Notes under the pieces: model-generated | Told to the model about the DNA's origin: nothing | Seen by the model: only the letters and a program-made list of their open reading frames with translations | The model's database searches: none | Source: JABDOU01 sp041567895 | GTDB taxonomy: Bacteria; Actinomycetota; Acidimicrobiia; Spongiisociales; SHLN01 | NCBI GenBank assembly: GCA_041567895.1 | Contig: JBFGAX010000042.1 | Span: forward strand, 1 to 24,168 | Length of the DNA: 24,168 nt | Direction of reading: 5' to 3' | Made by a program: the position numbers and the translations under genes | Shown here: positions 14,712-21,089 of the stretch, piece after piece | Layout of the letters: the number at the start of each line of letters is the position of its first letter | Position numbering within the stretch: position 1 is the stretch's first letter

Positions 14712-16076
14712 GTGGATCGAGACGTGGACGTTGTTGTTGCCGGCGCCGGTGCTGCCGGCCTCGCGGCAGCATTGTCGTCCGCCGATACCGGTATGAGCGT
14801 TGCGTTGCTCGAGGCCAGCGAGACGTTTCGAACCGGCAACAACACATCGATGAGCACCTCGATGATCCCATCGGCCGGGAGCCGGTGGCAGCGAGAGGCC
14901 GGGATCGACGATTCGGCCGACCTTCTCTACGAAGACACCATGAACAAGACCAAGGGCCAAGCCGACCCGGCGGTTGCCCGCGCCCTGGCCGACGTCTCGG
15001 TGGAGCTGGGGGAATGGCTCGCAGACGATTGTCAGGTACCGCTCGAACTCGTTACCGACGTTTGGTTCCCCGGGCACAGCCGACTGCGACATTTGTGTGT
15101 GCATGACCGGGCGGGACGAACCTTGCATCGCCATCTGCTGGCGGGCGCCGAAGCACGCCCTGAGATCACGCTGATCACGCCGATGCGGGTATTGGATTTC
15201 ACCGAAGGCGACGTGATCCACGTGCGAGCTGAGCGACCCGATGGCCAGACCGAAGAATTGGCTGCTCTAGCTCTGGTTCTCGCAACCAACGGATACGGCG
15301 CCAACCCGGACCTGGTTCGCAAGTACATCCCGGAGATCGCCGACGGCCTGTATTTCGGCGGTGACGGCAGCAAGGGTGACGCCTTGATGCTCGGCGAGCG
15401 GGTGGGCGCTGATACCGGATTCCTCGACTCCTACCAGGGTCATGCCTCGGTGGCCACACCCCACGGGGTACTCCTCACATGGACGTCCGTGATGAACGGA
15501 GCGTTCCTCGTGAACTCCAACGGTAAACGTTTCGGCGACGAATCAACGGGCTATTCGGAGTACGCAGTTCCGGTGCTGCGCCAGCCAGGCGGCATTGCCT
15601 GGGTGATTTTCGACGAAACCATCCACGAGAAGGCGACTCCGTTCGCCGACTATCAGGATCTGCTCCAAGCCAAAGGCGTCAAGTGGGCCGACGACGTGGC
15701 AGGCCTCGCCGACGCCATCGGAGTGCCGCCCGCGACGATGGAGTCGACAATCAACGAGGCCGCGTCCTACGGCCGGAAGGAAGCAGACGATCCGTTCGGC
15801 CGCACTCTGTGGCCCCATGTCCTCGAGCCGCCCTATGCATTCGTCAAGGTCACCGGTGCTTTGTTTCACACACAGGGAGGGCTGCGGGTCGATGGGCATG
15901 CAGCGGTGCTCCGAGACGGCGAACCGATACGGGGTCTCTACGCGGCGGGTGGAGCAGCCGCCGGCATCTCCGGGCATGGCGCAGATGGTTACATGTCTGG
16001 TAATGGACTGCTGAGTGCTCTTGGTCTCGGCTACCTGGCCGGGCGAGCCATCGCAGCAGCGAGGTCATCCGAGTAG
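14712..16076 (+). CDS. FAD-dependent dehydrogenase/reductase of the fumarate reductase flavoprotein family
   Basis: The start I prefer gives 454 residues. The FAD-binding beta-alpha-beta motif VVVAGAGAAGLAAAL begins at residue 7, with ALLEAS as the ribose-binding acid. ALVLATNGYGAN and the C-terminal GLYAAGGAAAG...GYMSGNGLLSALGLG closing segment are typical of soluble fumarate-reductase/KstD/TcuA/urocanate-reductase-like flavoproteins. These enzymes add or remove hydrogen across an activated C-C bond. The capping domain is about 110-320. The usual C-terminal catalytic Arg region (GGTG or PGGxGL) here reads SGNGLLSA, so substrate handling differs from fumarate reductase. The longer open frame back to 14040 is antisense shadow of the racemase-fold gene. 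It overlaps the convergent LLM gene by 12 nt. Substrate unknown. Confidence 0.85.
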   Translation: MDRDVDVVVAGAGAAGLAAALSSADTGMSVALLEASETFRTGNNTSMSTSMIPSAGSRWQREAGIDDSADLLYEDTMNKTKGQADPAVARALADVSVELGEWLADDCQVPLELVTDVWFPGHSRLRHLCVHDRAGRTLHRHLLAGAEARPEITLITPMRVLDFTEGDVIHVRAERPDGQTEELAALALVLATNGYGANPDLVRKYIPEIADGLYFGGDGSKGDALMLGERVGADTGFLDSYQGHASVATPHGVLLTWTSVMNGAFLVNSNGKRFGDESTGYSEYAVPVLRQPGGIAWVIFDETIHEKATPFADYQDLLQAKGVKWADDVAGLADAIGVPPATMESTINEAASYGRKEADDPFGRTLWPHVLEPPYAFVKVTGALFHTQGGLRVDGHAAVLRDGEPIRGLYAAGGAAAGISGHGADGYMSGNGLLSALGLGYLAGRAIAAARSSE

Positions 16077-16940
16077 TACCGGCGCCAGCTCTCGGAGTGC
16101 GGCGTCTTCATCCAGTCCGCCGGAAACGACCTGGAGGCAGACGTGATCAGCTCCGGCATCCAAATGCTCGTCGATACGAGATTTGATCTCAGCGACGCCA
16201 CCCCATGCGTACACGGCGTCGACCAGCCCATGGCTACCACCGTTGGCCAGGTCCGAATCATCGAAACCCATCCGCAGGAAATGATTGCGATAATTGGGCC
16301 ACCTCAGGAACCGCTCGAGATTCGTCCGGGCTGCCTGACGTGCCGCTTCGCGGTCCTTTGCCAGGACAATGCCCTGTTCGACCGCGATCAGCTTGTCGGG
16401 GCCCAGGATCGCTCGTGCCCGGCCGGTGTGGTCCGGAGTCGACAGGAACGGATGAATGCCATCGGCCAGTTCCGCTGCGACGCCGATCATTCTGGGGCCG
16501 AGGGCAGCAACAACGGTCTTCGGCTCGGTTGCCGGGGAATGGCCATCGTAGGGAGCAGCTTTCATCGCGTTCAGGTAGGCCCTCATCGCCGACAGGGGCT
16601 TTGAATATTGGTGACCGCGCAGCACGGCCGTGCTCTCGTGGCTGATACCGATACCAAGGAGAAACCTCTCGTCAAAGGCGTCGGCCAGGGTTCGGGAAGC
16701 GTTCATCATCGCGACCGGGTCGCGAGCCCAGATGATTGCGATACCGGTCGCGATCGGAATGGTCGATGATGCCGCCAGCAACACAGCCGAGAACGTGAGG
16801 ACGTCCTTTCCCCCGGGTGACTCGGGGACCCACACCGCACCGTATCCGAGCTCCTCCCACTCGTTCACGAGTTCCCGAGCCTGCGCTGTAGGGCGACGCT
16901 GCAGCCGACCACTCCATACACCTATCCGGCCAAGGCCCAA
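16065..16940 (-). CDS. LLM-class (probably F420-dependent) oxidoreductase
   Basis: This 291-residue luciferase-like TIM-barrel protein reads from a TTG at 16940-16938, with an AGGGAG ribosome site 6-8 nt upstream. Landmarks are LGRIGVWSG, ELGYGAVWVPESPGG, SSTIPIATGIAIIWARDPVAMM, RFLLGIGISH, VAALGPRMIGVAAELADGIHPFLSTPDH and the C-terminal LDAGADHVCLQVV. The pattern resembles the short mycobacterial-type F420-dependent LLM group rather than FMNH2 luciferases. F420 use is therefore inferred from family and apparent taxonomy, not from a decisive residue. Such enzymes move hydride to or from alcohols, ketones or unsaturated rings. The gene converges with the flavoprotein gene (12-nt overlap) and is divergent from the DoxX-like gene. 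Confidence 0.87.
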   Translation of the reverse strand: MGLGRIGVWSGRLQRRPTAQARELVNEWEELGYGAVWVPESPGGKDVLTFSAVLLAASSTIPIATGIAIIWARDPVAMMNASRTLADAFDERFLLGIGISHESTAVLRGHQYSKPLSAMRAYLNAMKAAPYDGHSPATEPKTVVAALGPRMIGVAAELADGIHPFLSTPDHTGRARAILGPDKLIAVEQGIVLAKDREAARQAARTNLERFLRWPNYRNHFLRMGFDDSDLANGGSHGLVDAVYAWGGVAEIKSRIDEHLDAGADHVCLQVVSGGLDEDAALRELAPVLLG

Positions 16941-17059
16941 ACTCTGCTCCCTTCAGCGGTCACATTCACATTCATCATGATCTTGGGCTGCACCTTAGGA
17001 GTGGCCTTCTGCCGCATGAGCTGGGGGGTTCGCACTCGACCTGAGCAGCCACCGGGCGG

Positions 17060-17085
17060 GGTTCCAGTTAATGTCTATTCGGTAA
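17060..17085 (+). promoter_or_regulatory. possible SigB/SigF-like promoter upstream of the DoxX-like gene
   Basis: GGTTCC (17060-17065) is followed after 14 nt by CGGTAA (17080-17085). This resembles the GTTT...GGGTA pattern of actinobacterial SigB/SigF promoters and has the same 14-nt spacing as the better match at 17905-17930. The ATG is at 17104. It deviates at several positions, so it is weak. The rest of the 160-nt gap 16941-17100 holds nothing else I can name. Confidence 0.25.
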
Positions 17086-17103
17086 GCATGAAGGGGTCCG
17101 GTG

Positions 17104-17499
17104 ATGAAGGGACTCAACAGGACCCTCTGGGTCATTCAGATTCTGTTCGGGCTCTACTTCATCGTGGTCGGCATCACCCACTTCATCGTGCCTGATGGAC
17201 TGCCTGCCCAGATGAGCTGGATGTACGAGCTGAACGACACGCTACACCTCGTGTCTGGAACCGCCGAGATCCTGGGAGGTCTCGGGCTGATCCTTCCGGG
17301 GCTGACCGGCATCGGTCCCGATCTGACCGTGCTCGCCGCTCTTGGTCTTGGATTGGTCATGTTGGGCGCAGCGGTGTGGCATTTGACGAGGGGCGAAACT
17401 CAGCAGATCGTGCTGAATCTGGTCATCGCAGCGGTGCTTTCGTTTTTGGTCTACGGACGGTGGAAACTGAGCCCACTCGCTTCTCGATCCGCCCGGTAG
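17104..17499 (+). CDS. DoxX-like four-helix membrane protein
   Basis: This 131-residue integral membrane protein has four predicted helices: about 8-29 (LWVIQILFGLYFIVVGITHFIV), 47-66 (LHLVSGTAEILGGLGLILPG), 70-93 (including VLAALGLGLVMLGAAVWHL) and 101-118 (IVLNLVIAAVLSFLVYG). The pattern of an early GxxHF segment and a Gly-rich second helix is that of the DoxX/DoxX-like family. Those proteins are small quinone- or redox-associated membrane proteins, some linked to detoxification. ATG 17104 was chosen with AGGGG 7 nt upstream; a GTG one codon earlier is possible. Its stop TAG directly abuts the stop of the convergent Rieske gene. No substrate is assigned. Confidence 0.78.
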   Translation: MKGLNRTLWVIQILFGLYFIVVGITHFIVPDGLPAQMSWMYELNDTLHLVSGTAEILGGLGLILPGLTGIGPDLTVLAALGLGLVMLGAAVWHLTRGETQQIVLNLVIAAVLSFLVYGRWKLSPLASRSAR

Positions 17500-17859
17500 T
17501 CACTCAGAATCCGGCTCTGGGCTCACAGCGTTCACAGAGACCTCGACTTCGATTGCTTCCTCCGACACTCGCACCCGGAACGTACGAATGGGTTTAATCG
17601 CCGGTGGGCGCGTCACCTCGCCTGTCGTGATGTCGAACTCCGAACCGTGGCAGTAGCAGATCGCCGTCGTGCCGTCTAGCTCTCCATCCTGACTGAACGC
17701 GCATCCGGCGTGGCTGCACCGATCTTCAAATGCCAACCATTGATCATCGACTCGCACGATGAGGAGATCCAGGTCGCTGATCGCGATCGGCGTGAGCTCA
17801 TCGGCATCAGTGGTGCCCGAGGTCACATCGACCCAGCCATTCGGCGCTTTTTCGTCCAT
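17500..17859 (-). CDS. Rieske [2Fe-2S] ferredoxin-like protein
   Basis: This 119-residue soluble protein is a single Rieske domain. Cluster-binding box 1 is C48-S-H50-A-G-C (DRCSHAGCAFS) and box 2 is C68-Y-C-H71-G-S-E-F-D. These give the two Cys and two His ligands, plus the extra cysteine pair seen in some Rieske proteins. VTRPPAIKPIRTFRVRV is the usual strand after box 2. It resembles the ferredoxin components of ring-hydroxylating dioxygenases and stand-alone assimilatory-type Rieske proteins; no signal peptide or membrane anchor is present, so it is cytoplasmic. No oxygenase large subunit is in the window, so its electron partner is unknown. ATG 17859 has GGAG about 5 nt upstream. Confidence 0.9.
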   Translation of the reverse strand: MDEKAPNGWVDVTSGTTDADELTPIAISDLDLLIVRVDDQWLAFEDRCSHAGCAFSQDGELDGTTAICYCHGSEFDITTGEVTRPPAIKPIRTFRVRVSEEAIEVEVSVNAVSPEPDSE

Positions 17860-17904
17860 GGCTCCACGTTACGCACTCCGACATGGCGTTGACTACCCCG
17901 GCAA

Positions 17905-17930
17905 GTTTGAGACGGTTCTCGAGTGGGTAA
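17905..17930 (+). promoter_or_regulatory. SigB/SigF-type stress promoter
   Basis: GTTTGA (17905-17910), a 14-nt spacer, then GGGTAA (17925-17930) fits the general-stress sigma pattern of actinobacteria (GTTT-N14-17-GGGTA). The expected transcript would begin near 17937 and carry a short leader with the GAGGAGG ribosome site before ATG 17959. The position immediately upstream of the membrane-protein/micropeptide/PRC-barrel cassette supports it. Confidence 0.5.
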
Positions 17931-17958
17931 AGGATGGTGTCATGAGAGGAGGTAACAC

Positions 17959-18573
17959 ATGACCACTGAATCGACAATACGAGGCACCGAAGCCGATATG
18001 AGAAGCGTGGTCGACCGCTTTGGCGGTGGAGACCTCATAGCTTCCGTTCTTGGCATGTTCACAGCACTTGGTGTGCTGGTGCTGCTAGGAGCGCTCATCG
18101 CCGCGGGTGATGCTTCGATCTCGTACCAATTGAGCGCCATCGACGTCGACGGCAATCTCACCGAGATCGAGGTAGTCGGCGCATTGGTTGCACTGGCTGT
18201 GCTCTTTGTTTCGTTCCTTGTGGGTGGCGTGGCCGCAGGCCGTTCTGCTCGCTACGACGGGGCGATAAACGGAGCCGGCGCCGCACTTTTGTTCGTGCTA
18301 CTCGTCGCCGTCTTCGGAGCGCTGGGCAAATTCGCCGGGGCCAATTACAACGCCTTTGCAGTTGCCGGGTTGCCCGACTGGTTCTCCCAGTTTGGCGCAG
18401 ATGATGTAACGCTCAAGGCCGTGGCAGCCGGCGCCGCAGGAATTGTGGCGAGTCTGCTCGGCGGTTACATCGGCGGATTGCTCGGAGAGCAGTTCCACCA
18501 CAAGGCAGACGCCGCATTGGTCCAGGAGACCGCAACCGGCTCCAGGATGGGGGACCTCGTCAACAGCCGGTAA
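17959..18573 (+). CDS. four-helix membrane protein, probable stress-cassette member
   Basis: This 204-residue membrane protein has predicted helices at about 26-49 (LIASVLGMFTALGVLVLLGA...), 72-94, 103-125 and 153-176. A soluble N-terminus of about 20 residues and an acidic extracellular or loop segment (SAIDVDGNLTEIE) lie between helices 1 and 2. Helices 2-4 are glycine/alanine-rich (GGVAAGR, GAINGAGAAL, GGYIGGLLGEQFHHK), resembling glycine-zipper membrane proteins and the uncharacterised YrzE/TIGR04086-like group. No catalytic motif is seen. It has the strongest ribosome site of the window (GAGGAGG, 7 nt before ATG) and a SigB/SigF-like promoter. It is followed after 49 nt by a 19-residue hydrophobic peptide and then a PRC-barrel gene, together suggesting an envelope-stress role. 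Confidence 0.75.
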   Translation: MTTESTIRGTEADMRSVVDRFGGGDLIASVLGMFTALGVLVLLGALIAAGDASISYQLSAIDVDGNLTEIEVVGALVALAVLFVSFLVGGVAAGRSARYDGAINGAGAALLFVLLVAVFGALGKFAGANYNAFAVAGLPDWFSQFGADDVTLKAVAAGAAGIVASLLGGYIGGLLGEQFHHKADAALVQETATGSRMGDLVNSR

Positions 18574-18622
18574 CAACTGTCAATTTCAACAGTCAAACAT
18601 CAAGCACCCGAGAGGAGGAATC

Positions 18623-18682
18623 ATGTACATCGGAGTCGGAACACTCATTCTGATCATCCTGATCCTGATTCTGGTCTTCTAA
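18623..18682 (+). CDS. 19-residue hydrophobic membrane micropeptide
   Basis: ATG 18623 to TAA 18680-18682 encodes MYIGVGTLILIILILILVF, a single strongly hydrophobic segment long enough to cross a membrane, with no charged residue. A near-perfect ribosome site, GAGGAGG, lies a few nt before the ATG, much stronger than chance and comparable to the gene before it. That spacing and the intact start/stop are the reasons to call it. It lies 49 nt after the membrane protein gene and 67 nt before the PRC-barrel gene, same strand. Similar Ile/Leu-rich very small proteins occur in other bacteria, but I do not recognise a named family. Confidence 0.6.
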   Translation: MYIGVGTLILIILILILVF

Positions 18683-18749
18683 CAGACCCGACACAGACGC
18701 AACCATCACGTCAACACAAACAGACAATTTCGAAAGGACTCACTACAAC

Positions 18750-19103
18750 ATGAATCGCACAACACTGAGCGCTTCGTCACTCGTTGGAAACGATGTCCGC
18801 AACCTCGATGGGGACGATCTGGGGGACGTAAAGGATCTCATGATCGACGTCGAGACGGGCCAGGTGGCCTATGCGGTGCTCGACATGGGCGGGTTTCTCG
18901 GGATCGGCAACAAGCTCTTTGCCGTTCCCTATGGGGCCTTGACCCTGGATACAGAGTCGCATGCGTTCATCGTTAACGTTGACAAAGAGACCCTGAAAAA
19001 TGCCCCCGGTTTCGACCAGGACAACTGGCCGGACTTCTCGGATCGCACGTGGGGATCAGACATTTACAGCCACTACGGCCTTTCGCCGTACTGGGACCGA
19101 TAG
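18750..19103 (+). CDS. PRC-barrel domain protein
   Basis: This 117-residue soluble protein starts with SASSLVGNDVRNLDGDDLGDVKDLMIDVETGQVAYAVLD. This is the PRC-barrel fold signature: a small beta-barrel with the G-x-x-LG-x-V-x-D pattern. It continues with a strand-rich FLGIGNKLFAVPYGAL segment and an acidic-aromatic tail (WPDFSDRTWGSDIYSHYG). PRC-barrel proteins outside RNA metabolism and photosynthesis are common in stress or salt-induced gene sets with small membrane proteins, which fits the two genes before it. A weak AAAGGA lies some 12 nt before the ATG, so translation may be modest or depend on an upstream leader. The stop at 19101-19103 is followed 17 nt later by a large inverted repeat. 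Confidence 0.85.
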   Translation: MNRTTLSASSLVGNDVRNLDGDDLGDVKDLMIDVETGQVAYAVLDMGGFLGIGNKLFAVPYGALTLDTESHAFIVNVDKETLKNAPGFDQDNWPDFSDRTWGSDIYSHYGLSPYWDR

Positions 19104-19120
19104 ACGCAATTCAATTCGTT

Positions 19121-19225
19121 TTAGGTGCGGCTCGCCGTCGTCTCAATTGGTTGATCAGATTATTCCTGAGGGGGTCTTCTGAGGAAACATCAACCGACCG
19201 GCATGGCACGGTGAGCCGCACCTAA
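19121..19225 (+). repeat. 105-nt nested inverted repeat, possible structured RNA, terminator or MITE-like element
   Basis: Outer arms of 18 nt, TTAGGTGCGGCTCGCCGT (19121-19138) and its near-exact complement (19208-19225), differ at one position. Inside are GGTTGAT (19149-19155) / ATCAACC (19189-19195) and TTCCT (19163-19167) / AGGAA (19182-19186), giving a three-tier hairpin. The outer mismatch would be a G·U pair in plus-strand RNA (19134 with 19212). The middle stem extends through a U·G (19048-type position 19148 with 19196) and a U-A pair. Both would be A·C mismatches in a minus-strand RNA. No U-tract follows, so it is not a textbook intrinsic terminator, and no flanking target duplication is obvious. 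It lies in the 225-nt gap between the PRC-barrel gene and the LLM gene, which otherwise holds no gene I can support. Confidence 0.6.
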
Positions 19226-19328
19226 GCGCGTCAGCGGCATCAACGACGTCGGAGTCAAGACGGGGTCGCCCGCAATCACGCATCCCGAACGTCCGTATCA
19301 TCATGTGATCTAGACAACGAAGGCCTCG

Positions 19329-20177
19329 ATGCCAGACTTTGCCGTCAAGACGCCACCGCAGCACGCCAGCTGGTCTGATCTGCTCGATGTCTGGCGCACG
19401 GCCGATGACCTTGATGTATTCGCTGAAGCGTGGAACTTTGATCATTTCTATCCCCTGACCCCTCCGGCCGACGGTCCATGCCTCGAGGGTTGGACCACGA
19501 TCGCCGCATTGGCTCAGGCCACCAACCGGATCCGCGTAGGTTCCATGGTCACGGGAATGCACTATCGACACCCCGCAGTGACCGCCAACATGGCGGTAGC
19601 GCTCGACGTCATCTCTGAAGGACGTTTCAACCTGGGGTTGGGGGCCGGCTGGTTCGAACCCGAATCGTACGCTTACGGCATACCGCTCGGATCGATGAAA
19701 GAACGGATGGACCGTTTCGACGAAGGCGTCGAAGTCATCGTCAGCCTCCTGACTCGCGAAACAACGACGTTCGAAGGGGCGTTCTATCAACTCACCGATG
19801 CTCGTTGTGAACCCAAATCGATCCAGCAACCTGCTCCCCCGATCGTGATCGGCGGTAAAGGCGAAAAGCGAACATTGCGCACCGTCGCCCGCTTCGCCGA
19901 CTATTGGGACGCGATGTTTCAGCCAACACCTGCCGACTGGTTGCGCCTGAATGATGTGCTTCTGCAACACTGCGCGGTTGTACAGCGTGATCCAGACGAG
20001 ATCCGGCGCTCAGTCCACCTCCGGTGGGCAATCGATGACGATCCGGCCGAGCTGGCTGACGAGGCAATGCGATTCGCCGAGGTTGGCGTGGACGTCATCA
20101 TCTTTTCCATGAGAGGCCCCTACCTGGCAGCCTTGCTCCCACCCTTGGCCAAAGAACTACAAGATGCATCGAAGTAG
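19329..20177 (+). CDS. LLM-class F420-dependent oxidoreductase
   Basis: This 282-residue luciferase-like TIM-barrel protein has AWNFDHFYPL, GWTTIAALAQATNRIRVGSMVTGMHYRHPAVTANMA, ISEGRFNLGLGAGWFEPESYAYGIPLGSMKERMDRFDEGVEVI and PPIVIGGKGEKRTLRTVARFADYWD. These match the F420-dependent LLM group well; the GAGWFEPE segment is the family hallmark. It probably transfers hydride between F420 and an alcohol, ketone or enoyl group. The ATG at 19329 has GAAGG about 5 nt upstream. It leads a plus-strand run: LLM, Clp-N/RidA fusion (17-nt gap), LigU-like (25-nt gap) and LigI-like (4-nt gap). This may tie it to aromatic breakdown, although its substrate is unknown. Confidence 0.9.
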   Translation: MPDFAVKTPPQHASWSDLLDVWRTADDLDVFAEAWNFDHFYPLTPPADGPCLEGWTTIAALAQATNRIRVGSMVTGMHYRHPAVTANMAVALDVISEGRFNLGLGAGWFEPESYAYGIPLGSMKERMDRFDEGVEVIVSLLTRETTTFEGAFYQLTDARCEPKSIQQPAPPIVIGGKGEKRTLRTVARFADYWDAMFQPTPADWLRLNDVLLQHCAVVQRDPDEIRRSVHLRWAIDDDPAELADEAMRFAEVGVDVIIFSMRGPYLAALLPPLAKELQDASK

Positions 20178-20194
20178 ACGAGGGGACACGGCGT

Positions 20195-21064
20195 ATGTTT
20201 GAACGATTCACGGAACCAGCGCGGAGGGCCGTCGTGATCGCCCAGGAGGAGTCCCGGTTGCTGGGTCACGATCACATCGGCACGGAACACATTCTGTTGG
20301 GCCTGCTGAGGGCGGGCGAAGGTGTAGCGACCGGTGCTCTTCAGACCGCAGGTATCGAATTGGAACCAACGCGCGACCGGGTGGCCGAAGCAATCGGCGG
20401 AGGTGGGCAGTCACCTTCTGGCCACATACCTTTTACCCCCCGGCTTAAACGGGTCTTTGAACTCTCCTTGCTCGAGGCACAGGAGCTACGTCATAAGCAC
20501 ATCGGCAGCGAACACATCCTCCTCGGATTGCTACGCGAAGGGGAAGGAGTAGCGGCCCGGGTGCTCATACAGTCCGGCGCAGAGTTGTCCGGGATTCGCC
20601 GAACCGTGATCGACAGGCTGTCCGGGACACAACAAGGGGAAGAACAACAAACCCAACCTCTTTCAGGACCCGGTTCGCGGTCGCGTCAATCCATCAATAT
20701 CGAAGGCCTCAAGCATCGCAGCCCGATTCCGGCTGCGACCTTGATCGGCCCACTTCTTATTTCGAGCGTCATTGTCGGCGTCGACCCCGATACCCAGGAA
20801 CTCCCGGCGTCAACGGAGGGCCAGATTTCACATGTCTTCACACACATCGGCTCGATCCTCGACCAGGCAGGCGCAAGCTGGTCGGACGTCGCCGAAGTGA
20901 CCTTTGCGATGGTCGATCTGGACGACCGGGGCCTCATTGGTCCGCTATGGCTCGAGCACTTTCCTGTTGAAGCCTCGCGCCCCGCACGCGAGGTTCAACA
21001 ACGATCAGAACTCGCGGGTGGGGCGCTCATCACCGCCCGCTTCACCGCGTATGTGATCAGTTGA
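20195..21064 (+). CDS. fusion of a Clp N-terminal double repeat to a RidA/YjgF-like domain
   Basis: The 289-residue protein has two Clp-N repeats at about 1-72 (MFERFTEPARRAVVIAQEES, HIGTEHILLGLLRAGEGVA) and 80-145 (FTPRLKRVFELSLLEAQELRH, HIGSEHILLGLLREGEGVA). This is the substrate/adaptor-binding N-domain of ClpC/ClpA. A Gln/Ser-rich linker (146-168) follows, then a RidA-like domain at about 170-289 (IPAATLIGPLLISSVIVGVD, WSDVAEVTFAMVDLDD). The RidA PAR segment (263-265) with Arg265 matches the position of the catalytic Arg of RidA. There are no AAA+ ATPase modules, so it cannot be an unfoldase. It could be a RidA-type enamine/imine deaminase held to, or regulated by, a Clp partner, or a protein in which the Clp-N domain senses phosphoarginine-like marks. 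The frame is continuous with no frameshift. It lies directly before ligU-like and ligI-like genes. Confidence 0.88.
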   Translation: MFERFTEPARRAVVIAQEESRLLGHDHIGTEHILLGLLRAGEGVATGALQTAGIELEPTRDRVAEAIGGGGQSPSGHIPFTPRLKRVFELSLLEAQELRHKHIGSEHILLGLLREGEGVAARVLIQSGAELSGIRRTVIDRLSGTQQGEEQQTQPLSGPGSRSRQSINIEGLKHRSPIPAATLIGPLLISSVIVGVDPDTQELPASTEGQISHVFTHIGSILDQAGASWSDVAEVTFAMVDLDDRGLIGPLWLEHFPVEASRPAREVQQRSELAGGALITARFTAYVIS

Positions 21065-21089
21065 CGAATCCGGGTGGCACAATAGACCT

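Noticed and set aside
18574..18600. ACTGT/ACAGT hairpin after the membrane protein gene
   Set aside because: Five base pairs with an 8-nt AT-rich loop and no T-tract is within chance expectation.
19155..19970. 271-residue open frame on minus
   Set aside because: It is antisense to the LLM gene and runs into the inverted repeat; no family motif, no ribosome site evident.
21061..21066. TTGACG as a -35 box for the LigU-like gene
   Set aside because: It is only 11 nt from the candidate -10 hexamer and part of the preceding gene's stop region; spacing does not fit a promoter.
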